19,459 nt of DNA, from contig DASWRT010000449.1 in assembly GCA_036403035.1 (NCBI GenBank), positions 1 to 19,459 of the forward strand. The letters run 5' to 3'. This document shows, in pieces, positions 13,791-19,459 of the stretch. The notes under the pieces are model-generated. The model was given only the letters and a program-made list of their open reading frames with translations, did not search any database and was not told where the DNA came from. The position numbers were made by a program, and so were the translations under genes. This stretch comes from DASWRT01 sp036403035. Lineage in GTDB: Bacteria; Pseudomonadota; Alphaproteobacteria; ATCC43930; CGMCC-115725. Numbering within the stretch: the stretch's first letter is position 1; each line of letters starts with the position of its first letter.

Positions 13791-15170
13791 ATGAAGAACG
13801 CTTCCTGGGGCGGCCGGTTCGCGGGCGGACCGGCCGAGATCATGCAGCGCATCAACGTGTCGATCGGCTTCGACAAGCGCCTCTACGCCGAGGACATCGC
13901 AGGATCGAAGGCGCATTGCGCCATGCTCGTCCGGCAGAACATCATCCCGGCGGAAGATGGCGCGGCGATCGCCTCCGGTCTAGACCGGATATTGGAAGAG
14001 ATCCAAGCCGGACGCTTCGCGTTCAGCGAGGCGCACGAGGACATCCACATGAACGTGGAGGCGCGCCTCGCCGAGCTGATCGGCCCGGCCGCGGGCCGCC
14101 TGCATACCGCACGCTCGCGCAACGATCAGGTCGCGACCGACGTGCGCCTGTGGGTGCGCAACGCGATCGACCGGCTCGACCGCCAGATCCAGGCGTTGCA
14201 GCTGGCCCTGATCGAGAAGGCGGAGCGCTATGCCGACGCCGTGATGCCCGGCTACACGCATCTCCAGATCGCGCAGCCCGTCACCTTCGGCCACCATCTG
14301 CTCGCCTATGTCGAGATGCTCGGCCGCGACCGCGGCCGGCTCGCCGACTGCCGTGCGCGGCTCAACGAGTCGCCGCTCGGCTCGGCGGCGCTCGCCGGCA
14401 CATCGTTCCCGATCGATCGCGCGATGACCGCTTCGGCGCTCGGCTTCGACCGGCCGACCGCGAACTCGCTCGACGGCGTGTCCGACCGCGACTTCGCGCT
14501 GGAGTTCCTGGCCGCCGCGTCGATCGCCGGCATGCATTTGTCGCGCTTCGCCGAGGAGATCGTCCTCTGGTGCAGCGACGGGTTCCGCTTCGTGAAGCTG
14601 TCCGACGCCTTCACCACTGGCAGCTCGATCATGCCGCAGAAGCGCAACCCCGACGCAGCGGAGCTGGTGCGCGGCAAGGCCGGCCGCCTGCTCGGCGCCT
14701 TCACCGGGCTGCTGGTGATGATGAAGGGGCTGCCGCTGACCTACGGCAAGGACATGCAGGAGGACAAGGAGCCGCTGTTCGAGGCCGCCGACACGCTGGA
14801 GCTGTGCATCGCGGCGACCGCCGGCATGGTCGTGGACATGGAGGCCGGCACGGCGGCGATGCGCGCCGCGGCGTCGCGCGGGTTCAGCACCGCGACCGAC
14901 CTCGCCGACTGGCTGGTCCGCGTGCTCGGGCTGCCCTTCCGGCAGGCGCACCACGTCACGGGATCGCTGGTCAAGGCCGCCGAGGCGCGCGGCGCGGCGC
15001 TCGCGGAACTGAGCCTCGACGAGATGCGCGCAGTCGAGCCGCGCATTCATGACGGCGTCTACGACGTGCTCGACGCCGAGCGGTCGGTCCGCAGCCGCAC
15101 CAGCTACGGCGGCACCGCGCCGGAGAACGTCCGGCGCGCGGCGGCGGCGGCACGGGAGCGGTTCTCGTGA
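13791..15170 (+). CDS. argH: Argininosuccinate lyase
   Basis: ArgH splits argininosuccinate into arginine and fumarate, the last step of arginine synthesis. The protein has 459 residues. It starts with the family's WGGRF (6-10) and has the THLQIAQPVTFGHH segment. The fumarase/aspartase-superfamily signature GSSIMPQKRNPD lies at 277-288, in the loop carrying the catalytic serine. The ATG at 13791 is chosen because WGGRF must be near the N-terminus. The same frame is open for another 1.4 kb upstream, but that is antisense to tlpA and out of phase with the esterase. The stop overlaps the GTG of the next gene by four bases, so argH leads a coupled operon with lptM, lysA and the DUF4175 gene. Confidence 0.97.
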   Translation: MKNASWGGRFAGGPAEIMQRINVSIGFDKRLYAEDIAGSKAHCAMLVRQNIIPAEDGAAIASGLDRILEEIQAGRFAFSEAHEDIHMNVEARLAELIGPAAGRLHTARSRNDQVATDVRLWVRNAIDRLDRQIQALQLALIEKAERYADAVMPGYTHLQIAQPVTFGHHLLAYVEMLGRDRGRLADCRARLNESPLGSAALAGTSFPIDRAMTASALGFDRPTANSLDGVSDRDFALEFLAAASIAGMHLSRFAEEIVLWCSDGFRFVKLSDAFTTGSSIMPQKRNPDAAELVRGKAGRLLGAFTGLLVMMKGLPLTYGKDMQEDKEPLFEAADTLELCIAATAGMVVDMEAGTAAMRAAASRGFSTATDLADWLVRVLGLPFRQAHHVTGSLVKAAEARGAALAELSLDEMRAVEPRIHDGVYDVLDAERSVRSRTSYGGTAPENVRRAAAAARERFS

Positions 15171-15352
15171 TCGGCGGCGACAGCGGCGGCGGCAGCCGGT
15201 TCGCCGTGGCGTCCCGGCGGCGCAATCTCATCGTGACGGTCGTCGGGCTCGCGCTCCTCGCAACCGCGCTGTCGGCATGCGGCCGGCGCGCCGAACCGCA
15301 GCCGCCCGACGGCGCGCCGATCACCTATCCGAGGCCCTATCCCCGTGCCTGA
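15167..15352 (+). CDS. lptM: LptM-like small lipoprotein
   Basis: This is a 61-residue lipoprotein. A hydrophobic segment (21-36) ends in the lipobox LSAC with C38, after which GRRAEPQPPDG and a proline-rich YPRPYP tail complete the mature part of about 24 residues. A CGRR/K-x-x-PxPP motif after the lipidated cysteine is typical of LptM (YifL). In E. coli this protein helps the LPS translocon LptD-LptE mature. The gene starts at a GTG overlapping the argH stop (GTGA) and its end overlaps lysA by 8 bases. A small lipoprotein between argH and lysA is the usual alphaproteobacterial location. Membership in the LptM family is fairly secure. That it does the same job here is inference. Confidence 0.82.
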   Translation: MIGGDSGGGSRFAVASRRRNLIVTVVGLALLATALSACGRRAEPQPPDGAPITYPRPYPRA

Positions 15353-16664
15353 GCCCGTATCTTCATCGGCCGAGTCCGATTTCACCTATCGCGACGGCGA
15401 GCTTTACGCCGAGGACGTGCCGCTGTCGCGTATCGCGGCCGAGGTCGGCACGCCGTTCTACTGCTATTCGAGCGCGACCCTGGAGAGGCGCTATCGCCGC
15501 TTCGCCGCCGCGCTGAGCGACCTGCGCCCGTCGATCTGCTATGCGCTGAAGGCCAACTCGAACCTCGCCGTGATCCGCACGCTGACAAGGCTCGGCGCCG
15601 GCGCCGACGTCGTCTCCGAGGGCGAGCTGCGCCGCGCGCTCGCCGCCGGCGTGCCGCCGGAACGGATCGTCTTCTCCGGCGTCGGCAAGGCGCGCGGGGA
15701 GATGGCGTTCGCGCTGGAAGCCGGCATCCATCAGATCAACGTCGAGTCCGAGCCCGAACTGGAGGCGCTGAGCGAGGTGGCGGTCCGGTACGGAAAGCGC
15801 GCGTCGGTTGCAATCCGCGTCAACCCGGACGTCGACGCCCGGACCCACGCGAAGATCTCTACCGGCAAGAGCGAGAACAAGTTCGGCATCGACTACGACC
15901 GCGCCCCGGCGGCGTTCCGTCGCGCGGCCTCGCTGCCCGGCATCGAGCCGCTCGGCGTCGCGGTGCATATCGGTTCTCAGCTGGTCGAGCTGGAGCCGTT
16001 CCGGCTCGCCTTCCGGCGCGTCGTCGAGCTGGTGCGCGGCCTGCGCGCGGACGGGATCGACCTGCGCCGCGTCGATCTCGGCGGCGGTCTCGGCATCTCC
16101 TACCGCGACGGGCAGCCGTCCGCACCGGCGATCGAGGATTACGCGGCGATGGTCGCGTCCGTCGTCGGCGATCTCGACGCCGAGATTTCGTTCGAGCCCG
16201 GCCGCTGGCTGGTCGCCGATGCCGGCGTGCTCGTCTCCTCGGTGATCTACGTGAAGGACGGTGCGACCCGCCGCTTCGTGGTCCAGGACGCGGCGATGAA
16301 CGACCTGATGCGGCCGTCGTTGTACGACGCATGGCACGACTTCGTACCGGTGCGCCAGCCCAAGGCTCCGGCGGCCCTCGTGGATATTGTCGGCCCGGTC
16401 TGCGAGACCGGTGACACTTTCGCGACGCAGCGCCCGCTGCCGCCGGTCGCGCCGGGCGACCTGCTGGCCGCGCTCTCGACGGGCGCCTACGGCGCCGTGA
16501 TGAGCTCGACTTACAATTCCCGGCCGTTAGTACCGGAAGTGATGGTGCGCGGCGACCGCTTCGCGGTCGTCCGGCCGCGCCAGACCTACGAAGAGCTGCT
16601 GTCCCTCGATATCGTTCCGGGATGGCTGGCCGAGCCCGAACGAGCCCGACGAGGTGCAGCGTGA
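15345..16664 (+). CDS. lysA: Diaminopimelate decarboxylase
   Basis: LysA is a PLP enzyme that decarboxylates meso-diaminopimelate to lysine. The protein has 439 residues. K69 in CYALKANSNLAVI is the PLP-binding lysine. HIGSQL (208-213) and the phosphate-gripping LGGGLGISY (245-253) follow. FEPGRWLVADAG (283-294), GPVCETGDTF (350-359, C353 supplied across the dimer) and the closing GAYGAVMSSTYNSRP complete the fold-III decarboxylase pattern. The start is a GTG at 15345, overlapping the lptM stop by 8 bases. The stop overlaps the GTG of the DUF4175 gene by four. dapF lies 5 kb upstream on the other strand. Confidence 0.97.
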   Translation: MPEPVSSSAESDFTYRDGELYAEDVPLSRIAAEVGTPFYCYSSATLERRYRRFAAALSDLRPSICYALKANSNLAVIRTLTRLGAGADVVSEGELRRALAAGVPPERIVFSGVGKARGEMAFALEAGIHQINVESEPELEALSEVAVRYGKRASVAIRVNPDVDARTHAKISTGKSENKFGIDYDRAPAAFRRAASLPGIEPLGVAVHIGSQLVELEPFRLAFRRVVELVRGLRADGIDLRRVDLGGGLGISYRDGQPSAPAIEDYAAMVASVVGDLDAEISFEPGRWLVADAGVLVSSVIYVKDGATRRFVVQDAAMNDLMRPSLYDAWHDFVPVRQPKAPAALVDIVGPVCETGDTFATQRPLPPVAPGDLLAALSTGAYGAVMSSTYNSRPLVPEVMVRGDRFAVVRPRQTYEELLSLDIVPGWLAEPERARRGAA

Positions 16665-19279
16665 CGCGAGGCGAAGACGCCGTTTCCGACCGGTCACCCC
16701 GGCAACCCCAGCATGAGCCGCCCCGACCGTTGCTGGTCCGGCTACGGCTCGCCGCCGCGGCGCTCGCATGGGAGCGGCTGTGGCCGGCATTGTGGCCCGC
16801 GGTCGCCGTGCTCGGCGTCTTCGCCGTCGTCGCGCTGTTCGATCTGCTGCCGCTGCTGCCGGGCTGGCTGCATGCCGCCAGCCTCGTCCTGTTCGTCGCC
16901 GCGCTCGGCGCCGGTCTCGTCCTGGCGTGGCGCCGATTCGACCTGCCGGGCACGGCGGCGGCGCGGCGGCGCCTGGAGCAGGCGAGTGGCCTTGCCCATC
17001 GCCCGCTCGCCGCGCTCAGCGACCGCATCGCGGGCGGCGCTGGGCAGGATCCGGCGGCGGCGGCGCTGTGGGAGGCGCATCTCCGGCGCATGCAGGAGGC
17101 GACCCGGCGGCTGCGCATCGGCGTACCGGCGGCGGGCCTCGTCGCGCACGACCCCTGGGGCCTGCGCGCCGCGATCGGCCTTGCGCTGTTCCTCGCCGTG
17201 TTCGCGGCCGGCGACCAGTGGCGGCAGCGCGTCGCCCGCGCGCTGAGCCCGTCGGTCTCGCTGCGCGCCGCGCCGGCCACGCCGCCGAGCCTCGACATCT
17301 GGGTGACGCCGCCGGACTATACCGGCCTGCCGCCGCAGTTCCTCCAGCGCGACCATCAGGCCGATACCGTGTCCGTGCCGGTCGGCAGCACCGTCCTGGC
17401 GCAGGTCAGCGGCGGCAGCGCCGTGCCCCACCTGTCGATTGTGGGCGCTCCCGCCGCCGATAAGCCCCCCGCCGACAAGGCTTCCGCCGACAAGACCGGC
17501 GCCTCCGCCGCCCCGGCGGCGTCCGACTTCGCGCGGGTCGACGCGCACGATTTCAAGGCGACGGCCACGGTGACCGCCGGCCGCCGCATCGCCGTCGAGC
17601 AAGGCGGGAGCACGCTCGGGAGCTGGCCGATCGAGGTCGTGCCGGACCAGCCGCCGCAGATCGCCTTCGCCCAGCCGCCGCAGCGGACGCAGCGCGCGGC
17701 GCTGCGCTTCGATTACCAGGCGACCGACGATTACGGCGTCGAGACCGTGCGCGCGACCATCCGGTTGCAGGATCGGCGCGACGCCGAACCGCTGACGCTC
17801 GACCTGCCGCTGCCTGGGCAGCATCTGAAGGATGCGAAGGGCACCAGCTTCCAGGACCTGACGCCGCATCCCTGGGCCGGGCTCCCGGTCGAGATCCGTC
17901 TCTCCGCGACCGACGCGATCGGCCAGACCGGCGAGAGCGAGCCGGTGCGCATGGTCCTGCCGGAGCGTACCTTCACGCACCCGATCGCGAAGGCGATCAT
18001 CGAGGAGCGCAAGCAGCTCGTGCGCGACCCGTCGCAGCGGCAGGAGGTCGGCGAGATCCTGTCCGACCTGTCGGCGCGGCCGGGGCGTTACAACGACGAC
18101 GTCGTCGTGTTCATGGCGCTGCGCACCGCCTATGCGCGGCTGGTGCTCGGTGGCGACGATCCGGCCGCGATCCCGGCCGTGCAGCAGCTCCTCTGGGACA
18201 CCGCGCTGCGGATCGAGGACGGGCGCACGCCCCTGGCGCAGCGCGAGATGCGCGAGTTGCAGCAGAAGCTCCAGGACGCGCTGGCGCGGAACGCGCCGGA
18301 TGCGGAGATCGAGCGGCTGATCGACGAGCTGAAGCAGGCGATCGACCGCTATTTGCAGGCGATGGCCGAGCAGATGCAGAAGATGGACCCGTCGCAGCTT
18401 GAGAACATGCCCCCGGCCGACCCATCGCAGATGATCAGCCGCGACGACCTCCAGAAGATGCTCGACCGGGCGCGCGACCTCGCCCGCACCGGCGCCAAGG
18501 ACGCCGCGCGCGATATGCTCTCGCAGCTCCAGAACATGCTGGAGAATTTGCGCGCAGCCCGGCCCGGCCAGATGCAGCAGGGCGGCGACAGCCAGGCGCG
18601 GCAGATGATGCGCAACATGCGCGACCTGATGCAGCGCCAGCAGCAGCTTCTGGACCAGAGCTTCCGCCAATCGCGCCAGGGTCAGCAGGGCCAGCAAGGT
18701 CAGCGCGGTCGGCAGGGCCAGCAAGGCGGCCAGCAGGATCAGCAAGGCCAACAGGGCCAGAAGGGCGGCGATCAGGCCGGCGACATGGCCGGCAACGCCG
18801 GCCGCCAGGAGGCGCTGCGCCGCGCGCTGGGCGAGATGATGCGGCAGCTCGGCGAGGGCGCCGGCGAGATCCCGCAGCCGCTCGGCCGCGCCGAGCGGGC
18901 GATGCGCGACGCCGCCGAGGCGCTCCGGAACGGCCAGCCGGGACAGGCGGTCGGCCCGCAGACCGACGCGCTCGATCAGCTCCAGCAGGCGATGCGCTCG
19001 ATGGCCGAGCAGATGCAGCAGCAGATGGGCAACGGCGAGGGCGACCCGACGGGCCAGCCCGACATGTCGCCGCCGCGCCAGCGCGTCGACCGCGACCCGT
19101 TCGGCCGGCCGCTGCCGAACAACGGCACCGGCTACGACAACAGCGACGTCAACATCCCCGGCCAGGGCGAGATGCAGAAATCGCGCGAGATCCTCGACGA
19201 GCTGCGCCGCCGCGCCGGCGAGCGGTCCCGCCCGGAGATCGAGCGCGACTACATCGACCGGCTGCTGAAGCGGTTCTGA
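16661..19279 (+). CDS. TIGR02302/DUF4175 family membrane protein
   Basis: This large 872-residue inner-membrane protein belongs to an alphaproteobacterial family of undefined function. Hydrophobic segments lie at about 41-62, 69-90 and 159-174 (LRAAIGLALFLAVFAAG). A long exported region follows, with the strand-rich part beginning DIWVTPPDYTGLPPQF. From about residue 445 the protein is helical (ERKQLVRDPSQRQEVGEIL, then ELQQKLQDAL). Next comes a Met/Gln-rich stretch, a Gln/Gly repeat (673-702), and a conserved-looking end with RQRVDRDPFGRPLPNNG and the final DYIDRLLKRF. The start is the GTG at 16661 overlapping the lysA stop (GTGA). The frame opens slightly earlier but only inside lysA. Placement after argH-lptM-lysA is the norm. 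A role in the envelope is plausible but unproven. Confidence 0.9.
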   Translation: MTRGEDAVSDRSPRQPQHEPPRPLLVRLRLAAAALAWERLWPALWPAVAVLGVFAVVALFDLLPLLPGWLHAASLVLFVAALGAGLVLAWRRFDLPGTAAARRRLEQASGLAHRPLAALSDRIAGGAGQDPAAAALWEAHLRRMQEATRRLRIGVPAAGLVAHDPWGLRAAIGLALFLAVFAAGDQWRQRVARALSPSVSLRAAPATPPSLDIWVTPPDYTGLPPQFLQRDHQADTVSVPVGSTVLAQVSGGSAVPHLSIVGAPAADKPPADKASADKTGASAAPAASDFARVDAHDFKATATVTAGRRIAVEQGGSTLGSWPIEVVPDQPPQIAFAQPPQRTQRAALRFDYQATDDYGVETVRATIRLQDRRDAEPLTLDLPLPGQHLKDAKGTSFQDLTPHPWAGLPVEIRLSATDAIGQTGESEPVRMVLPERTFTHPIAKAIIEERKQLVRDPSQRQEVGEILSDLSARPGRYNDDVVVFMALRTAYARLVLGGDDPAAIPAVQQLLWDTALRIEDGRTPLAQREMRELQQKLQDALARNAPDAEIERLIDELKQAIDRYLQAMAEQMQKMDPSQLENMPPADPSQMISRDDLQKMLDRARDLARTGAKDAARDMLSQLQNMLENLRAARPGQMQQGGDSQARQMMRNMRDLMQRQQQLLDQSFRQSRQGQQGQQGQRGRQGQQGGQQDQQGQQGQKGGDQAGDMAGNAGRQEALRRALGEMMRQLGEGAGEIPQPLGRAERAMRDAAEALRNGQPGQAVGPQTDALDQLQQAMRSMAEQMQQQMGNGEGDPTGQPDMSPPRQRVDRDPFGRPLPNNGTGYDNSDVNIPGQGEMQKSREILDELRRRAGERSRPEIERDYIDRLLKRF
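17456..17494 (+). repeat. Three ADK repeats inside the DUF4175 protein
   Basis: Residues 266-268, 271-273 and 276-278 are each ADK, giving a 15-base periodicity with two-residue spacers (PP, AS). The stretch is followed by an Ala/Ser-rich linker and looks like a local expansion between folded parts of the exported domain. Confidence 0.6.
18677..18766 (+). repeat. Gln/Gly-coding imperfect tandem repeat
   Basis: About 30 codons built on the 9-base theme CAG-GGC-CAG encode QGQQGQQGQRGRQGQQGGQQ and a similar continuation within the DUF4175 protein (residues 673-702). Codons vary between copies (CAG/CAA, GGT/GGC), so this is a protein-level low-complexity region that has aged. It is not a fresh DNA duplication or a CRISPR array. 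Confidence 0.75.
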
Positions 19280-19321
19280 GCGTCGCGCCGTCGCGCCGAC
19301 GCCTCAGGCGGCTGCGGAGCA

Positions 19322-19327
19322 AGGAGG
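19322..19327 (+). promoter_or_regulatory. Consensus Shine-Dalgarno before the DapA-family gene
   Basis: AGGAGG, within AAGGAGGGGG, lies 7 bases before GTG at 19335. It is the strongest ribosome binding site in the window and fixes the GTG as the start. The 55-base gap after the DUF4175 stop also holds an imperfect GCGTCG/CGACGC inverted repeat with no T-run. Confidence 0.7.
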
Positions 19328-19334
19328 GGGATTC

Positions 19335-19459
19335 GTGCCGGCATCGACGGCGTTCCGGGGCGTCTATCCCATCCTCTACGCCTTCTTCGGCGCCGACGGC
19401 CGGCTCGACCGCGCCGCGATGCGGCGGCAGGTCGAAGCCTGTATCCGCGGCGGCGCGCA
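19335..19459 (+). CDS. Dihydrodipicolinate synthase family protein, N-terminal part
   Basis: The gene runs off the right edge and 41 complete codons are visible. The segment FRGVYPILYAFFGADGRLDRAAMRRQVEACIRGGA matches the first strand and helix of the DapA/NanA aldolase barrel. In that family a G-x-x-P-x-x-T/Y-x-F start is followed by GRLD-x-x-x-x-x-x-Q and GGA/AGA. The catalytic lysine and tyrosine are outside the window. True DapA proteins usually begin with a GS-x-x-AL-x-TPF pattern. The YPILYAFF reading here suggests another member, such as a 2-keto-3-deoxy sugar acid or hydroxyproline-pathway aldolase or dehydratase. It is on the same strand as the argH-lysA operon but has its own strong ribosome site. 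Confidence 0.8.
   Translation, partial: MPASTAFRGVYPILYAFFGADGRLDRAAMRRQVEACIRGGA

Noticed and set aside
18677..18766. Regularly spaced CAGGGCCAG units that look array-like
   Set aside because: They are in-frame Gln/Gly codons inside a coding gene, with no unique spacers of constant length, so not a CRISPR array.
19280..19321. GCGTCG...CGACGC inverted repeat after the DUF4175 gene as a terminator
   Set aside because: The stem is short and imperfect and no T-run follows. GC-rich DNA yields such repeats often.
1..19459. An anti-phage system or biosynthetic cluster
   Set aside because: Apart from the single Phd-PIN toxin-antitoxin pair, nothing resembles defence genes, secondary-metabolite genes, integrases or intact transposases. 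Most genes are housekeeping.

Overview
The window is strongly GC-rich (nearly every wobble position is G or C) and tightly packed. It looks like a chromosomal segment of an alphaproteobacterium, probably of the Rhodospirillales/Hyphomicrobiales type. The evidence is the blocks dapF-mtaB-ftsY and tlpA / argH-lptM-lysA-TIGR02302 (DUF4175), the CoA pyrophosphatase-CCA nucleotidyltransferase pair, and a DUF2336 protein beside a PAS histidine kinase. No rRNA, tRNA, CRISPR array, prophage or intact insertion sequence was seen.

Layout, left to right. (1) 1-2943, + strand: the end of a CoA pyrophosphatase (Nudix), the CCA-adding tRNA nucleotidyltransferase and phosphoglycerate kinase. (2) 2953-6025, - strand: a two-gene signalling operon, with a DUF2336 protein upstream and overlapping a soluble three-PAS histidine kinase. 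It has a CtrA-box-like sequence upstream and no response regulator beside it. (3) 6026-7271: a gene-poor stretch with hairpins and a small two-helix membrane ORF that seems frameshifted. A zinc-ribbon Nudix hydrolase follows, then a compact element of five consecutive hairpins between GTAGGGGC/GCCCCTAC ends. (4) 7272-10333, - strand: dapF-mtaB-ftsY (diaminopimelate epimerase, tRNA methylthiotransferase, SRP receptor). (5) 10342-11512, - strand: an accessory patch of visibly lower GC. It holds a VapB/VapC-type toxin-antitoxin pair with a recognisable promoter, a 95-codon unknown ORF overlapping vapC and ending 8 bases before dapF, and a small repeat cluster touching the end of gluQ. (6) 11513-13757: gluQ (-), an alpha/beta-hydrolase esterase (+) and a membrane-anchored TlpA-type thioredoxin (-). 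(7) 13791-19279, + strand: argH, lptM, lysA and a TIGR02302/DUF4175 envelope protein, joined by 4-8 base overlaps with GTG starts. (8) 19335 to the end: the start of a dihydrodipicolinate-synthase-family gene behind a consensus Shine-Dalgarno.

Two themes recur. One is lysine/peptidoglycan precursor metabolism and envelope assembly: dapF, lysA, a DapA-family gene, lptM, and TlpA with the DUF4175 protein. The other is tRNA maturation and modification: cca, mtaB and gluQ, with a PIN-domain toxin sitting between the last two. Most of the window is conserved housekeeping sequence. The parts that deserve attention are the toxin-antitoxin/ORF95 patch fused to the dapF operon, the five-hairpin element, the repeat cluster at the end of gluQ, the frameshifted small membrane ORF and the DUF2336-kinase pair. 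No clearly new multi-gene system is visible. The closest candidates are vapB-vapC-orf95 as a possible three-gene module and the DUF2336-kinase pair.
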